Assembly (NCBI GenBank): GCA_002163115.1
Contig: MAAI01000008.1
Coordinates: 23,238-87,237, forward strand
DNA length: 64,000 nucleotides
Reading direction: 5' to 3'
Source: Methylophaga sp. 41_12_T18
Lineage (GTDB): Bacteria; Pseudomonadota; Gammaproteobacteria; Nitrosococcales; Methylophagaceae
Positions 27,747-40,233 of this stretch are shown piece by piece; position 1 is the stretch's first letter, and each line of letters opens with the position of its first letter. Both the position numbers and the translations under genes were made by a program. A model generated the notes under the pieces. The model was given only the letters and a program-made list of their open reading frames with translations. It did no database searches and had not been told where the DNA came from.

Positions 27747-28904
27747 CTAGTCTGCTTGTCTACGTAAAAATGCAGGAATATCTAAGTAGTCCATATTAAT
27801 ATCACTGTTTGCTACTTGCTTTTGCACTTCTTGCTCACTTTGGCGCATTACAGTTGGTTTATCGTAATCAATATCTACCGGCTTCTTCACAATTTCGATT
27901 TGTGGGGCGACCACTGCAGGAGCTTTAGCAACTTCAGCTTGTTTTACGCCACCTAAACCAGTTGCTACCACTGTGACCCGTAATTCATCGGTCATTTCAG
28001 GGTCAATAACGGTACCAACCACCACCGTTGCATCTTCAGAAGCAAATTCCTTAACGGTATTACCTACTTCTTCAAATTCACCAATCGTCATATCCAAACC
28101 AGCAGTAATGTTGACCAAAACACCACGTGCTCCAGCTAAATCAACATCTTCTAATAGCGGACTGGAGACAGCAGTTCTGGCTGCTTCTGTTGCGCGATTA
28201 TCACCTGATGCTTGTCCGGTGCCCATCATCGCCATGCCCATTTCAGACATTACGGTACGTACGTCCGCGAAATCGACATTAATCATACCTTCACGGGTGA
28301 TTAACTCAGCAATACCTTGTACAGCGCCTAACAAGACATCGTTAGCTGCTTTAAAGGCGTTTAACAAACTCATATCCTTACCTAGAACGGCAAGTAACTT
28401 TTCATTAGGAATAGTGATCAAAGAATCAACATGTTGACTTAACTCCTCTAAGCCAGCGTGAGCTATTTTTAAACGCTTGGCGCCTTCAAACGGAAAAGGT
28501 TTAGTCACCACCGCAACGGTTAAGATGCCCATTTCTTTGGCTACTTGAGCGACTACAGGTGCAGCACCTGTACCTGTACCACCGCCCATACCAGCGGTGA
28601 TAAAGATCATGTCGGCACCACTAATCACTTCCATAATACGTTCGCGATCTTCTAACGCTGCTTGACGGCCCACATCTGGGTTGGCACCAGCACCCAAACC
28701 TTTAGTGATGTCGGTACCCAATTGCAATTGCGTTGTCGCTGAGCTTTTACGTAACGCCTGAGCATCGGTATTGGCACAAATAAAATCAACCCCTTCAATT
28801 TCATTGGCAACCATATGTTCAAGTGCGTTACCGCCACCGCCACCGACACCAATAACCTTAATTACCGCGTTCTGTGCATATGTATCAATCAGTTCAAATG
28901 TCAT
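27747..28904 (-). CDS. ftsZ: Cell-division GTPase FtsZ
   Basis: A 385-residue tubulin homologue that polymerises into the division ring. The GTP-binding motif [13 protein letters not shown] (about 105-117), ANTDAQAL and the NxDFAD T7 loop (NVDFADV) are intact, followed by a variable linker and the conserved C-terminal peptide [15 protein letters not shown] that binds FtsA and ZipA. It is 56 bp after ftsA, the last division gene in the cluster. Confidence 0.98.
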   Translation of the reverse strand: MTFELIDTYAQNAVIKVIGVGGGGGNALEHMVANEIEGVDFICANTDAQALRKSSATTQLQLGTDITKGLGAGANPDVGRQAALEDRERIMEVISGADMIFITAGMGGGTGTGAAPVVAQVAKEMGILTVAVVTKPFPFEGAKRLKIAHAGLEELSQHVDSLITIPNEKLLAVLGKDMSLLNAFKAANDVLLGAVQGIAELITREGMINVDFADVRTVMSEMGMAMMGTGQASGDNRATEAARTAVSSPLLEDVDLAGARGVLVNITAGLDMTIGEFEEVGNTVKEFASEDATVVVGTVIDPEMTDELRVTVVATGLGGVKQAEVAKAPAVVAPQIEIVKKPVDIDYDKPTVMRQSEQEVQKQVANSDINMDYLDIPAFLRRQAD

Positions 28905-28960
28905 GCTTCTCTCCCCAGTTTTTTATTACTTTATTTTTTATATAACTATTAATTTTTTGC

Positions 28961-30214
28961 TTAGAAATTACCTTGGAACCAGCTCTTCATACGTGCCAAC
29001 ATCCCTTTAAACCCTTCACCCATTTTTAATTCCGTTTGCCCACTGGTGACCTCTTCATTGCCAAATAACAATAAACCCACACCTGTTGCATGAATCGGGT
29101 TACGTACTACTTCCGCCAAACCACCTACATGCTGAGGTAGTCCTAATCTCACTGGCAGATGAAATACTTCTTCAGCCAATTCGATAACCCCTTCCATCTT
29201 GGAACTTCCACCCGTTAACACCACACCCGCTGCTAACAGTTCTTCAAAGCCACTTTTTCTTAATTCTGCTTGTACCAACATCAATAATTCTTCATAACGA
29301 GGCTCAACAACTTCCGCCAATGTTTGTCTAGCTAATTGCCGTGGTGGTCGTTCACCGACACTTGGTACTTCAATTGTTTCGTCTTCACGCGCTAGTTGGC
29401 GTAAAGCACAGGCATATTTAATTTTGATTTCATCGGCATATTGCGTTGGCGTTCTTAATGCAACGGCTATGTCATTGGTTACTTGATCGCCTGCAATAGG
29501 TATCACTGCGGTATGGCGAATTGCACCATCAATAAATACAGCGATATCGGTAGTGCCACCACCAATATCAACTAAACACACACCTAGCTCTTTTTCATCG
29601 TGTTCAAGTACCGAGTAGCTAGAAGCCATTTGTTCTAGAATGATACCGTCTACTGTCAAGCCACAACGTTCAATACACTTACTAATATTTTGGGCAGCAC
29701 TGACCGCACCAGTAATCAAATGTACTTTTGCTTCCAAACGAACTCCCGACATGCCAATCGGCTCACGGATACCTTCTTGGTTATCAATGATGTATTCCTG
29801 AGGCATCACGTGTAATAACTGTTGATCGCCTGGAAAGTGAACTGCTTTTGCAGCATCTAATACACGCTCGATATCACCTGCAGTCACTTCTTTATCTCGT
29901 ATCGCGACCGTGCCATGAGAATTCAAGCTGCGAATATGACTACCAGCAATACCGGCAAAAACAGAATGAATTTGGCAACCAGCCATTAATTCTGCTTCTT
30001 CAACAGCCCGTTGGATAGATTGCACGGTCGATTCAATATTGATGACCACACCCTTTTTCATCCCACGTGCAGGATGAGAACCGATACCAATAATATCCAG
30101 TGCTTTATCTTTTGGACCAGCATCAACATTCGGAGCAGCCACGATCGCTACTACTTTCGAAGTACCAATATCTAAACCCACAATAAGTTCTCTTTCACTT
30201 CTTTTTGACATCAT
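28961..30214 (-). CDS. ftsA: Cell-division protein FtsA
   Basis: A 417-residue actin-like ATPase that tethers FtsZ to the membrane. The N-terminus ELIVGLDIGTSKVVAIV, the phosphate loop LVDIGGGTTDIAVF and the VLTGGSSKMEGV adenosine motif are intact. The C-terminal amphipathic helix (GMLARMKSWFQGNF) provides membrane binding. It overlaps ftsQ by 4 bp. Confidence 0.97.
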   Translation of the reverse strand: MMSKRSERELIVGLDIGTSKVVAIVAAPNVDAGPKDKALDIIGIGSHPARGMKKGVVINIESTVQSIQRAVEEAELMAGCQIHSVFAGIAGSHIRSLNSHGTVAIRDKEVTAGDIERVLDAAKAVHFPGDQQLLHVMPQEYIIDNQEGIREPIGMSGVRLEAKVHLITGAVSAAQNISKCIERCGLTVDGIILEQMASSYSVLEHDEKELGVCLVDIGGGTTDIAVFIDGAIRHTAVIPIAGDQVTNDIAVALRTPTQYADEIKIKYACALRQLAREDETIEVPSVGERPPRQLARQTLAEVVEPRYEELLMLVQAELRKSGFEELLAAGVVLTGGSSKMEGVIELAEEVFHLPVRLGLPQHVGGLAEVVRNPIHATGVGLLLFGNEEVTSGQTELKMGEGFKGMLARMKSWFQGNF

Positions 30215-30990
30215 ACTGTTCCGATAAAATCAGGTTTTTGTTCCTGCTTCCAAATCACAGACATTCCATTGGTATAGCGCATATCTACCACTGCAATATC
30301 ATCTCGATATTCATTTAAATTTGCTTTAAAAACTGTAATAAACCGCTGTAAACGTTGCTCACTATTTGCTCGACCAAGTACTACTTCTAGCCCATTATCA
30401 AACTGTATGGACCAAGCTCTGCGTTGATCCAATTTAATTTCTGTTACGGTTAAACCCAGCGCTTTTACTTGCTGCTGGATAGTTAACAACCGTTGACTCA
30501 TCACTACATTTGAACCTTCAACACCCTCTAGCTTTGCTAATCCTGTTGGAATGGTGCTTTTAGCTGGGGTAAATATCTCACCTTTAGCATTAATTAATGA
30601 TTCACTACCCCAACGAGCCATTGCTGTCTGCTCTTCAACGATTAAGTGCAAACTATCAGGCCAAATACGTCTCACTTGAACTAGTTGTATCCATGGCAGT
30701 GCTTCACCGGCATCACGAATACTTGCTACAGCAACATTGATAAAGCTACCGGTCACAAATGGACTGACGGCCTTAACTAACTCATCTTTATTAGCATGAA
30801 CAAAATCACCTTCTACGCTGACATGTAAAATAGGCAAGGTATCGTCTTGCTGTAAATAGACACTGCTTGATACAACGACAATCAATAGCAGCCCTATCAG
30901 TGAATAGCGCAACCAATGTTGCCATGCCACAGGTTGGCGCTGCTTACGAATTGGCTTACGTGTTGCACCGCGTTTTTTCACAGCAGCCAT
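30211..30990 (-). CDS. ftsQ: Cell-division protein FtsQ
   Basis: A 259-residue bitopic inner-membrane protein of the FtsQBL complex. Basic cytoplasmic N-terminus (KKRGATRKPIRKQRQP), transmembrane helix at about 28-47, then a POTRA domain (LPILHVSVEGDFVHANKDEL) and the FtsQ beta domain (LPWIQLVQVRRIWPDSLHLIVEEQTAMARW). It overlaps ftsA by 4 bp and ddl by one base. Confidence 0.95.
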   Translation of the reverse strand: MAAVKKRGATRKPIRKQRQPVAWQHWLRYSLIGLLLIVVVSSSVYLQQDDTLPILHVSVEGDFVHANKDELVKAVSPFVTGSFINVAVASIRDAGEALPWIQLVQVRRIWPDSLHLIVEEQTAMARWGSESLINAKGEIFTPAKSTIPTGLAKLEGVEGSNVVMSQRLLTIQQQVKALGLTVTEIKLDQRRAWSIQFDNGLEVVLGRANSEQRLQRFITVFKANLNEYRDDIAVVDMRYTNGMSVIWKQEQKPDFIGTV

Positions 30991-31931
30991 TAGGCAGTCA
31001 CCTCAACACTGGTTGCCAAGATTTTCCAGACTAATGCTTCAAAACTTAAACCCGCTTGTTTTGCTGCCATTGGTACTAAGCTATGGTCTGTCATACCCGG
31101 TACACTATTAGCTTCAAGCAAATAAAATTCACCATCCTGATCACGCATCATGTCGACACGTCCCCAGCCCGTCATTCTTAAACCATTAAAGGCTGTTAAT
31201 GCTAATTGTTGGCAGAAACTTTCTTCTTGCTCCGTTAAGCCACAAGGACATAAATATTCTGTGGTATTGGTTTTATATTTCGCTTCATAATCATAAAACT
31301 CATGCGGTGTTTGTAAGCGAATCATTGGCAGTGCCACTTGGTCTAAGATAGCCACTGTATATTCAGGACCATTGATCCAGCGTTCAGCCATCACTTCAGC
31401 ATCAAATTTAGTTGCCACTTGGATTGCAGCTAATAATTCATCAGCTGAATTTACTTTAGCCATACCAATGCTAGAACCTTCATTCACTGGCTTGATAATC
31501 AGTGGCAAACCGATACGTGAAATAACAGCATCAAGATCTGATTGCTCACTAACACGTTCAAAAATTGCTGTCGGTAACTGTTGTTGTAACCATGACTGTT
31601 TGCTGATCATCTTGTTCATTGACAATACAGCGCCCGTTACATCACTGCCAGTGAAGGGGATATTCATTGACTGTAATAGCCCTTGAATAGCACCATCTTC
31701 ACCACCACGACCATGCAGCATCACCAAAGCACGATCAAAGTTGCCAGCACTCAACTGTTCAGTAATATCAAAATCAACATCAACTTTATGGGCATCAATA
31801 CCTTGATTTTGTAATGCCGTTAATACAGTTTCACCACTCATCAGTGAAATCTCACGTTCAGCGGAGCGGCCGCCCATCAACACAGCAACTCGACCAAAAT
31901 CAGTGGCAGAAAGTGATTGTTTATCGATCAT
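30990..31931 (-). CDS. ddl: D-alanine--D-alanine ligase
   Basis: A 313-residue ATP-grasp enzyme that makes D-Ala-D-Ala for the peptidoglycan stem peptide. VLMGGRSAEREISLMSG, HGRGGEDGAIQGLLQ, PLIIKPVNEGSSIGMAKV and LLEANSVPGMTDHSLVP are all present. Length and position (between murB and ftsQ) are those of DdlB. Alanine racemase, supplying D-alanine, is at 59.6-60.7 kb. Confidence 0.97.
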   Translation of the reverse strand: MIDKQSLSATDFGRVAVLMGGRSAEREISLMSGETVLTALQNQGIDAHKVDVDFDITEQLSAGNFDRALVMLHGRGGEDGAIQGLLQSMNIPFTGSDVTGAVLSMNKMISKQSWLQQQLPTAIFERVSEQSDLDAVISRIGLPLIIKPVNEGSSIGMAKVNSADELLAAIQVATKFDAEVMAERWINGPEYTVAILDQVALPMIRLQTPHEFYDYEAKYKTNTTEYLCPCGLTEQEESFCQQLALTAFNGLRMTGWGRVDMMRDQDGEFYLLEANSVPGMTDHSLVPMAAKQAGLSFEALVWKILATSVEVTA

Positions 31932-32821
31932 ACAATCTCCCCCACTATATGCACTTCTGGTACTAAGCTCACACCATGAATTTGAACAATTTTTTGCTGA
32001 ACTAATGTAATCAAAGCTTCAATATCACTTGCTGTTGCAGTGCCATCATTAACAATAAAATTGGCATGTTTCTCAGAAACACGTGCTCCGCCAATATTCA
32101 GTCCTTTTAAATTGGCACTCTCAATCAAACGGCCTGCAAAATCGCCTTCTGGATTTCTAAACACCGAACCTGCACAAGCCTGATTGGCTGGCTGACTAGC
32201 ATTACGACGTTTTAGTAATTGTTTAATTTGTTCTAATTCTTGTTCAGCATCACCGATAGGAAAGTTAAGTGTCGCCGTGGCAAACCACTCACCTTCTGGC
32301 AGTTCAACATGGCGATAACTCACTTTAAAGTCTTCTGGTTTTCGAACTCGAATCGTGCCAGCGCGATCTACCGTTGTCACTTCAGATACAAACTGCCAAA
32401 TTTCAGCTTGGTGGGCACCGGCATTCATCGCTAATGCACCACCTAATGTGCCCGGAATTCCCGCTAAGAATGCAGCGCCAGTCAAACCTGACTTAGCTAT
32501 TCTTCTCGCTAGCTTGGCACAATAAACACCTACTTCAGCCGTGACAGTTTGAGATTCAATATCTAATGTTTTTAATGTTCCAGACGTTGAGATAACGGTA
32601 CCTGCAAAACCACCATCACGGACAAGTAAGTTACTACCTAAGCCTAACCACATTAAAGGTTCAGATTCTGGTAACTGAGATAAAAACACCGCTAAATCTT
32701 GTACATTTTCAGGACGGTAAAACTGTTGAGCAAGACCACCAACACGCCATGATGTATGTTTAGCTAATGGCTCATTAGTGCGTAATTCACCTTGTAAATT
32801 TTGGTAGCGTTCAACAATCAT
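31928..32821 (-). CDS. murB: UDP-N-acetylenolpyruvoylglucosamine reductase
   Basis: A 297-residue FAD enzyme that reduces the enolpyruvyl group to form UDP-MurNAc. The FAD-binding segments [16 protein letters not shown] and [18 protein letters not shown] and the catalytic CAGSVFRNP loop are visible. The short form corresponds to type II MurB rather than the longer E. coli type. Overlaps murC by 4 bp. Confidence 0.96.
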   Translation of the reverse strand: MIVERYQNLQGELRTNEPLAKHTSWRVGGLAQQFYRPENVQDLAVFLSQLPESEPLMWLGLGSNLLVRDGGFAGTVISTSGTLKTLDIESQTVTAEVGVYCAKLARRIAKSGLTGAAFLAGIPGTLGGALAMNAGAHQAEIWQFVSEVTTVDRAGTIRVRKPEDFKVSYRHVELPEGEWFATATLNFPIGDAEQELEQIKQLLKRRNASQPANQACAGSVFRNPEGDFAGRLIESANLKGLNIGGARVSEKHANFIVNDGTATASDIEALITLVQQKIVQIHGVSLVPEVHIVGEIV

Positions 32822-34236
32822 GATGACGCTTCCAATTGCTCAGGTAATTCACTAGACATCCGACCGATATCACCCGCACCTAAGGTCAACAACAGGTCAC
32901 CGTCTTCAACAAGACTTGGCAACAAGTCAAATAAAGCCTGCTTGTTCTCTGCAAATACGGGTTCAACTTGACCACGTAAACGGATAGCTCGGCATAAGCT
33001 ACGTGCATCTGCGCCAGCAATTTTTGCTTCGCCAGCGGGATAAACTTCTAACACTACCAATACATCGACTGTCGATAAGACTTGGGCAAAGTCTTCAAAC
33101 AAATCACGCGTTCGGCTATAACGATGCGGTTGGAACACAACAACAATTCGTTTATCAGGCCAGCTCGCTTTTGTAGCCGCCACAGTTGCAGCAATTTCAG
33201 TTGGATGATGACCATAATCATCCACCAATAACACGTCACCTTTTGCAGTATTAATTGTTCCTGCAATATTAAAGCGTCGACCAATGCCTGCAAATTTAGC
33301 TAGTGCTTGCTGACAGGCTTCAACAGAAACACCCAAATTACGTGCGACTGCTAATCCGGCTGTCGCATTAAGTGCATTATGAATACCTGGCATATTTAAG
33401 GTGATATCAAAGCGTGCTTCAGCTTGTTTATCAATGATGCTGAAATGACTCTTTCCATTAGCCTGAGTTAACTCAACAAGTTGAAAGTCAGCATCGTCAC
33501 TTTGGCCATAAGTTAACAATGGTCGAGTAACATCAGTTAATACTTCACGAACAACTGGATCATCAATACACATCACCGCTAAGCCGTAAAAAGGTAAGTG
33601 ATGTAAAAACTCAATAAAGGTGGCTTTTAATTTTTCAAAATCATTATCATAAGTCGCCATATGATCTTCATCGATATTAGTCACAATCGAGATCATTGGT
33701 TGCAGGTATAAAAATGACGCATCACTTTCATCTGCTTCAGCGACTAAATAGCGACCGCTGCCTAACCGTGCATTAGTCCCAGCACTATTAAGTCGACCAC
33801 CAATAACAAATGTTGGGTCTAAGTCGCCTTCACTTAATAAAGCTGCCACTAGACTTGTTGTCGTTGTTTTTCCGTGAGTACCGGCAACAGCAATACCGTA
33901 ACTAAAACGCATTAACTCCGCTAACATTTCTGCTCGTGGCACCACTGGAATACGTTGTTCTCTGGCAGCCATCAATTCAGGGTTATCTTCAGCTACAGCA
34001 GTTGTCACCACAACAACATCAGCACCTTCTAAATATGCAGGATCATGGCCTAGTTTGATATCAGCACCTAAGCTACGCAGATGTTGTACTAACGCATTTT
34101 CAGCAAGATCTGAACCTGACACTTGATAGCCCAGGTTAATTAATACTTCAGCAATGCCCCCCATACCTACACCACCGATACCGATAAGGTGTATATGTTT
34201 GACTCTGCTTTGCATTGCTGAGGTTAATTTATCCAT
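32818..34236 (-). CDS. murC: UDP-N-acetylmuramate--L-alanine ligase
   Basis: A 472-residue Mur ligase adding the first residue, L-alanine, to UDP-MurNAc. N-terminal [19 protein letters not shown], the ATP loop [13 protein letters not shown], and [10 protein letters not shown] of the C-terminal domain are intact. It overlaps murG by 8 bp and murB by 4 bp. A later in-frame ATG (34215) is possible but the first fits the overlap pattern. Confidence 0.97.
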   Translation of the reverse strand: MDKLTSAMQSRVKHIHLIGIGGVGMGGIAEVLINLGYQVSGSDLAENALVQHLRSLGADIKLGHDPAYLEGADVVVVTTAVAEDNPELMAAREQRIPVVPRAEMLAELMRFSYGIAVAGTHGKTTTTSLVAALLSEGDLDPTFVIGGRLNSAGTNARLGSGRYLVAEADESDASFLYLQPMISIVTNIDEDHMATYDNDFEKLKATFIEFLHHLPFYGLAVMCIDDPVVREVLTDVTRPLLTYGQSDDADFQLVELTQANGKSHFSIIDKQAEARFDITLNMPGIHNALNATAGLAVARNLGVSVEACQQALAKFAGIGRRFNIAGTINTAKGDVLLVDDYGHHPTEIAATVAATKASWPDKRIVVVFQPHRYSRTRDLFEDFAQVLSTVDVLVVLEVYPAGEAKIAGADARSLCRAIRLRGQVEPVFAENKQALFDLLPSLVEDGDLLLTLGAGDIGRMSSELPEQLEASS

Positions 34237-35308
34237 GTGCTAACTCCTGACACACAGAACTTATTACTTGTGCGGTGCCGTTTTTTGCTTGTGTTCTCGC
34301 AGCTGATGCCATTGTTAATAACTGCTGACGATCTTGTGTCATTGTCTGTATTTCATTGGCTAGCGATTGTGCAGTCAATGCGTTTTCTTGTATTAATTTT
34401 GCACCGCCGACCTTAACTAATGCTGCAGCATTATGTGTCTGATGGTCATCTACCGCATAAGGGTAAGGCACTAAAATAGCCGGTAAACCTACAGCTGATA
34501 ATTCAGCAACTGTTAACGCACCTGCTCGGCAAATCACCATGTCAGCCCACTCATATTCAGCGGCCATATCATCAATAAAGGCTGAAACATTGCTTGCTAC
34601 TCCGGCCTGTTGATACGACTCAATACAATCATCGTAATGACGTTGACCACATTGATGTTTGACTTCAGGTCGCTGTGCTTCATCAATCAAAGCCAGTGCT
34701 TGTGGAATTAATGTATTTAAAGCTCTAGCACCCAAACTACCACCTAGTACTAGCAAACGTATTGCACCTGTTCTTGAACTATAACGCTGTGCTGGTGCTG
34801 CAATTTGTTCTATCTCGCTACGTACAGGGTTGCCTACCCACTGCGATTCGATGTTGTTAGCAAAGCTATTTGGAAAACCTTCCATCACAACTTTAGCTAA
34901 TCGAGCTAAACATTTATTGGTTAATCCTGGAATCGCATTTTGTTCATGAATAACTAATGGTTTAGCCATTAATTTAGCAGCCACGCCACCTGGGCCAGAA
35001 GCAAAACCACCTAAGCCCATCACAACGTCAGGCTTAATATTTCTAATGGCAGACATCGCTTCAAAAACAGCCTTAGCAACTTTAAACGGAGCTAACAACC
35101 AACCTAAAGCGCCATTGCCACGTAGACCTTGCACTGAGATATAACTAATTGGGATATCAGCTGCAGGTACCAACTTCGCTTCAATACCACGTTCAGTGCC
35201 CATCCAGAATACTTCCACATTTTGCTTACGTAATTCTTCAGCCACGGCTAATGCTGGGAAAACATGTCCACCAGTACCGCCCGCCATAATTAATACACGT
35301 ATAGTCAT
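34229..35308 (-). CDS. murG: MurG N-acetylglucosaminyltransferase
   Basis: A 359-residue peripheral membrane GT-B glycosyltransferase that converts lipid I to lipid [46 protein letters not shown] and [24 protein letters not shown] are present. Overlaps ftsW by 4 bp and murC by 8 bp. Confidence 0.97.
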   Translation of the reverse strand: MTIRVLIMAGGTGGHVFPALAVAEELRKQNVEVFWMGTERGIEAKLVPAADIPISYISVQGLRGNGALGWLLAPFKVAKAVFEAMSAIRNIKPDVVMGLGGFASGPGGVAAKLMAKPLVIHEQNAIPGLTNKCLARLAKVVMEGFPNSFANNIESQWVGNPVRSEIEQIAAPAQRYSSRTGAIRLLVLGGSLGARALNTLIPQALALIDEAQRPEVKHQCGQRHYDDCIESYQQAGVASNVSAFIDDMAAEYEWADMVICRAGALTVAELSAVGLPAILVPYPYAVDDHQTHNAAALVKVGGAKLIQENALTAQSLANEIQTMTQDRQQLLTMASAARTQAKNGTAQVISSVCQELAHG

Positions 35309-36444
35309 CGTTTCACCCTCGCTGCTGCTTTTTCAGGGAAACGAGTTTCTTGATCAACTCGAAATAACAAGGCAATGGCAACACCGACGATCACTAAACT
35401 ACTACCGCCATAACTCATTAAAGGCAGTGTTAAGCCTTTAGTTGGTAACGCGCCCATATTCACGCCCATATTGACGCAGGCTTGAAGACCTAACCAAATA
35501 CCTACGCCATAAGCGACTTGAGCACCAAATACTTGACCTGATAATTCTGCTGCTCTGCCGATAGCTAATGCACGCCAGATAAAGACAAAAAACAATGCAA
35601 TTATTGACATTGCGCCGACTAAACCCAGCTCTTCAGCCAAGATGGAATATAAAAAGTCCGTATGTGCTTCTGGTAAATAAAATAACTTTTGCATGCTGCT
35701 ACCCAAGCCAACGCCTAACCAGTCACCTCGACCGAAGGCTATTAATGCCTGCGTTAATTGGAAACCACTGCCAAAAGGATCAGCCCAAGGGTCAAGAAAG
35801 CTTTGTAGCCGTTGTAAGCGATAAGGGGCCAACCACACCAATAAAGCGAATAGCGCACCCATCACACTGATTAATGCAGCAAAGACATCTAAGCGTGCTC
35901 CACCTAGAAATAACATCGCTAACACTGTCGATAAGATAACGACCATCGAGCCCATATCTGGTTGCATTAACAATAAAATTGCCGCAACTCCTAATAACAC
36001 TAGTGGTGCTAATACTTTGAAGAATGAACTATGCAGCTGGCCATGGTGTCGTTGTAAGTAGTCGGCAATATAAAATATTGCAAACAATTTAATGATTTCA
36101 GCAACTTGTACATTGATAGGTCCTAACGGCAACCAACGTGAACTACCATTCACTTCCCGGCCAATACCGGGTATCAATACCAAAACTAACAAGCCGACAC
36201 CGATCATTAATAACTGAGGAGCAAACCGTTGCCAAAAAGACAGTCGAATTGAAACAACTAAGCCAGCGATTACTAAGCCAACGCCGGCAAAGATTGCTTG
36301 GCGAATAAAATAATACAATGGCTGTGACATTTTGCTATCAGCAATGGTAATAGATGCTGAAGCGACCATAATTAGGCCAATCACCAACAGTGATAAGGTG
36401 ACAAATAATAGGCTACGATCAAAATTAGCAGTCGGTTGAGTCAT
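35305..36444 (-). CDS. ftsW: FtsW septal peptidoglycan glycosyltransferase
   Basis: A 379-residue SEDS-family polytopic membrane protein (about ten helices) that polymerises lipid II at the septum together with PBP3. The signature GREVNGSSRWLPLGPINVQVAEIIK, the conserved EAHTDFLYSILAEELG and LPLMSYGGSSLV are present. It sits between murD and murG, the standard position. Confidence 0.96.
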   Translation of the reverse strand: MTQPTANFDRSLLFVTLSLLVIGLIMVASASITIADSKMSQPLYYFIRQAIFAGVGLVIAGLVVSIRLSFWQRFAPQLLMIGVGLLVLVLIPGIGREVNGSSRWLPLGPINVQVAEIIKLFAIFYIADYLQRHHGQLHSSFFKVLAPLVLLGVAAILLLMQPDMGSMVVILSTVLAMLFLGGARLDVFAALISVMGALFALLVWLAPYRLQRLQSFLDPWADPFGSGFQLTQALIAFGRGDWLGVGLGSSMQKLFYLPEAHTDFLYSILAEELGLVGAMSIIALFFVFIWRALAIGRAAELSGQVFGAQVAYGVGIWLGLQACVNMGVNMGALPTKGLTLPLMSYGGSSLVIVGVAIALLFRVDQETRFPEKAAARVKR

Positions 36445-37799
36445 TATTTCAACTCCTGAACTGCTTGCTCAAAAGCATCGCCACGTTGGACATAGCCATC
36501 AAACATGTCAAAACTAGCACAAGCTGGAGAAAGTAATACACTGCTACCTGCTACAGCTTGTTCAGCAGCCATAGTCACCGCCAGCTCTAAAGTATCAGCT
36601 TGCAGTGTAGTAACGCTATCAGGAACTACTTGCTCAATCTGTTGTGCATCTTGGCCAAACAATACGACCGCTTTAATATGTTTTGCTAATACGGCAGTTA
36701 ATGTTGAGAAATCTTGATCTTTAGCCACTCCACCTGCCAGTAAAATTAAATCACCCTGCCCAGCTAAACCTTCAATTGCTGCAATCGTAGCGCCAACATT
36801 GGTTGCTTTAGAATCATTAAACCAACGCACGTCATTAATTTTATCAACCAAACGACAGCGATGGGCTAGGCCTCGATATGCTTGTATCGCTGATAACATT
36901 GCTGCCATCGGTAGTGCCATTGCAGAACCTAAGGCTAAGGCAGCTAAAGCATTGGCAATATTATGTTTGCCGACAATTTTCATATCCGTAACAGCTAATA
37001 ATGCTTGTTCACCTTCAGCTAACCATTGCTGTCCATCTTGCTCTATTAGGCCAAAATCAACACCTTCAGTTGCATGCAAGCTAAAGCCAATTTGATTACG
37101 GCCCATTTGTGATAATTCGTTAACTACAGCATCTTCACGATTAATAACCATGACGCCGTCACCATTAAAGATACGTGCTTTTGCTTGTTGATAATCTTCA
37201 ATGCTGTCGTAACGATCTAGGTGATCGGGGCTGACATTTAATATTGCCGCAGCAAATGCATTAAGTGTTTTCACTGTTTCTAGTTGAAAACTAGATAACT
37301 CCACGATATAAAAGTCTGGTGCTGGCTCAGTGATTAAATCCAATGCTGGCGTACCCAAATTACCGCCAACTCGAATCACTTTATCTGCTGCTTCAGCCAT
37401 CTCAGCTAATAAGGTTGTAACTGTACTTTTACCATTTGAACCGGTAATAGCTACGATAGGTGCATTGGCATAACGTGAAAATAGCTCGATATCACCGACC
37501 ATTTCTACCCCAGCTTCACGGGCAGCAACAATTTCAGGTAAACGAGGATCGATGCCAGGACTTAATACGATCATGTCTGCTTGTTTCATCCAAGCTAGAT
37601 CTAAACCACCTGTTTTTACGACTACTTCTGGATAATTTTGCTGTAATTCAGCTAATGATGGTGGTCTTTCACGCGTATCCATCACTGCTACATCAACATA
37701 ATGTTGCACCAAAAATTTGGCACAAGACAATCCCGTCTGTCCTAAACCTAGGATCAGACAGTTTGTTGGCTGTAGTTGATGGTTAGCGTTGGCAGTCAT
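36444..37799 (-). CDS. murD: UDP-N-acetylmuramoylalanine--D-glutamate ligase
   Basis: A 451-residue Mur ligase adding D-glutamate. [16 protein letters not shown], the ATP loop [17 protein letters not shown], the carbamylated-lysine region and [19 protein letters not shown] are intact. The start is taken as the ATG at 37799, which overlaps the mraY stop as ATGA; an upstream in-frame ATG at 37853 would add 18 non-conserved residues inside mraY and is rejected. Confidence 0.95.
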   Translation of the reverse strand: MTANANHQLQPTNCLILGLGQTGLSCAKFLVQHYVDVAVMDTRERPPSLAELQQNYPEVVVKTGGLDLAWMKQADMIVLSPGIDPRLPEIVAAREAGVEMVGDIELFSRYANAPIVAITGSNGKSTVTTLLAEMAEAADKVIRVGGNLGTPALDLITEPAPDFYIVELSSFQLETVKTLNAFAAAILNVSPDHLDRYDSIEDYQQAKARIFNGDGVMVINREDAVVNELSQMGRNQIGFSLHATEGVDFGLIEQDGQQWLAEGEQALLAVTDMKIVGKHNIANALAALALGSAMALPMAAMLSAIQAYRGLAHRCRLVDKINDVRWFNDSKATNVGATIAAIEGLAGQGDLILLAGGVAKDQDFSTLTAVLAKHIKAVVLFGQDAQQIEQVVPDSVTTLQADTLELAVTMAAEQAVAGSSVLLSPACASFDMFDGYVQRGDAFEQAVQELK

Positions 37800-38878
37800 C
37801 GTATTTTTAAACTCGCTAAGCCAACTAATACTAAAAATACGGTGATGATCCAAAAGCGCACAATGATACGAGGCTCAGGCCAACCTTTTAATTCATAATG
37901 ATGATGAATCGGTGCCATCAAAAATACACGTTTGCCACGTAATTTATATGAGCCAACTTGCAAAATCACCGATAGAGTTTCGACAACAAATACACCGCCC
38001 ATAATCATCAATACCAATTCTTGACGAACCAACACTGCCACTGTACCTAAAGCTGCACCTAATGCTAAGGCACCAATATCGCCCATAAAGACTTGGGCTG
38101 GATAGGTGTTAAACCATAAAAATCCTAAACCAGCACCGACCATGGCAGCACAAAATACAGTCAATTCGCCAGCGCCAGGAATAAAAGGAATAGCTAGATA
38201 AGTCGCAAATTCAAAATGGCCCGTCACATAACTAAATAAGCCTAATGCTGCTGCCACCATCACTGTTGGCATCACAGCTAAACCATCTAAACCATCAGTT
38301 AGGTTTACCGCATTACTACTACCTACGATCACTAAGTAAGTAAGCAACATATACCAGCCACCTAATGGAATAATAATGTCTTTAAAGAAAGGAATAATTA
38401 ACTGTGTTTCTGCAGGAATAAGTGCGGTTTGATATAAAAACACTGCTGCAACGACACCAACGACTGATTGCCAAAAATACTTATAACGACTTAATAAGCC
38501 TTTTGGATCTTGACGTACTAATTTGATGTAATCATCAACAAAACCAATCACACCAAATGACAGTGTGACTAATAACACCGTCCATACATAACGGTTATTT
38601 AAATCAGCCCACAATAAAGTGCTCACAGCTATAGCGACCAATATTAGAGCGCCGCCCATTGTCGGCGTGCCAGACTTACTTAAGTGCGACTGAGGGCCAT
38701 CATCGCGGATAACTTGGCCAATTTGCTTGAAACTCAAATGACGAATCATGCTTGGGCCAACAATTAAGGCAATACCTAATGCTGTTATAACACCCAAAAT
38801 GGCTCTTAAGGTTAAGTATTGGAAAACAGCAAAACCACTGTGGAATTGTGTTAAATATTCACTTAAGTAAAGTAACAT
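37796..38878 (-). CDS. mraY: Phospho-N-acetylmuramoyl-pentapeptide transferase MraY
   Basis: A 360-residue polytopic membrane enzyme that forms lipid [15 protein letters not shown], the Asp-rich GFVDDYIKL and [13 protein letters not shown] motifs, and the [11 protein letters not shown] loop are all present. Normal length. Overlaps murF by one base and murD by 4 bp. Confidence 0.98.
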   Translation of the reverse strand: MLLYLSEYLTQFHSGFAVFQYLTLRAILGVITALGIALIVGPSMIRHLSFKQIGQVIRDDGPQSHLSKSGTPTMGGALILVAIAVSTLLWADLNNRYVWTVLLVTLSFGVIGFVDDYIKLVRQDPKGLLSRYKYFWQSVVGVVAAVFLYQTALIPAETQLIIPFFKDIIIPLGGWYMLLTYLVIVGSSNAVNLTDGLDGLAVMPTVMVAAALGLFSYVTGHFEFATYLAIPFIPGAGELTVFCAAMVGAGLGFLWFNTYPAQVFMGDIGALALGAALGTVAVLVRQELVLMIMGGVFVVETLSVILQVGSYKLRGKRVFLMAPIHHHYELKGWPEPRIIVRFWIITVFLVLVGLASLKIR

Positions 38879-40233
38879 TAGGCTTCTCCCTGCTCAGCTA
38901 ACATATCTGCTAACTTATCTAATTGCATAAAACGAGAGCCTTTTATTAGGCAAGTAATTTCAGGTGTTAATTCCTGTTGTAACTGTTGTTGCAAGATGTT
39001 CATATCCTCAAAATGGTTTGCACCATCACCAAATGCTTGCATGGCAAATTGACTGCTGTCGCCAATACAAAATAACTTTTTAATTCCTGAAGCTTTGGCA
39101 TCTTTACCCATCTGTTGGTGTAAAGACTTACTTTCTTCACCAAGCTCACCAAAGTCGCCTAATACCAACCAATGCTCACCAGAGAAACTATGCATACTGG
39201 CTAAGGCTTGTTGATATGAAGTTGGATTTGCATTGTAGGTATCATCGATAATCTGTGAGCCATTGACTGCAGCACGTACTTGCAGTCGATGCGGTACAGC
39301 TTTCATTGTCGCTAAACCTTTCACCATGTCTTCTATAGAAATAGTGAAGGCATTACAGATAGCAATTGCTGCTAAGGCGTTAGCGATATTATGTTTACCG
39401 GTAAGTGGTAAGTTGATGTAGTTGTACTGACCGGCAAGCTCAACCATAAAATGACTTGCTGCGGTATCTAGCTGAATATCTTGAGCTGTCACATCAGCAA
39501 CGTCATCAAAGCCAAACATCACCGTATTGTTGTCAGCAAGTACTTGCTTCCATTTATCTACATAGGGCATATCGGCATTAAAGATACCGGTTCCATTTGC
39601 TGCTAGCGTTGAGAAAATCTCTGTTTTGGCATTGGCAACACCCTCGACACTGCCAAAGCCTTCTAAATGAGCCGGCGCGACATTGTTAATGATCGCCACA
39701 TCAGGTTGGGCCATTGCAACTAACTTGGCAATTTCACCTGGATGATTAGCACCCATTTCAATAACAGCAAAATCATCACTTTCAGCCAAGCGACATAATG
39801 TAAGAGGCACACCTAGTTCGTTATTTAAATTACCTTGTGTTGCTAACACTAAATGACTTTGTCCTAGAATCGACGCAACCATTTCTTTAACCGTGGTTTT
39901 ACCGTTACTGCCTGTGATAGCAACGACTTTCACATCACACTGTTGACGCCAATAAGCTGCAATAACACCAAATGCCACTACCACATCGTCGACAACAAGT
40001 TGAGGTAATTCATCATCTTGTAGTTCTGTGACTAATGCTGCACTTGCACCTGAAATACGTGCTTGGGCAATATAGTCATGACCATTTACATGCTCGCCAC
40101 TGAGAGCAACAAATAAACTGCCAGGTTGAACTTTTCTGCTATCAATCACAGCTGAACGTACTACTGCATCTTGCTCTGGTACTTCACATGCTAATAATGT
40201 AGCTAAGGCTGACAACGTAACATTTATAGTCAT
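38878..40233 (-). CDS. murF: UDP-MurNAc-tripeptide--D-Ala-D-Ala ligase
   Basis: A 451-residue Mur ligase that completes the pentapeptide. ATP loop [30 protein letters not shown], and [16 protein letters not shown] with LGDFGELGE are the MurF-specific signatures. Overlaps murE by 4 bp; its substrate D-Ala-D-Ala is produced by ddl of the same cluster. Confidence 0.97.
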   Translation of the reverse strand: MTINVTLSALATLLACEVPEQDAVVRSAVIDSRKVQPGSLFVALSGEHVNGHDYIAQARISGASAALVTELQDDELPQLVVDDVVVAFGVIAAYWRQQCDVKVVAITGSNGKTTVKEMVASILGQSHLVLATQGNLNNELGVPLTLCRLAESDDFAVIEMGANHPGEIAKLVAMAQPDVAIINNVAPAHLEGFGSVEGVANAKTEIFSTLAANGTGIFNADMPYVDKWKQVLADNNTVMFGFDDVADVTAQDIQLDTAASHFMVELAGQYNYINLPLTGKHNIANALAAIAICNAFTISIEDMVKGLATMKAVPHRLQVRAAVNGSQIIDDTYNANPTSYQQALASMHSFSGEHWLVLGDFGELGEESKSLHQQMGKDAKASGIKKLFCIGDSSQFAMQAFGDGANHFEDMNILQQQLQQELTPEITCLIKGSRFMQLDKLADMLAEQGEA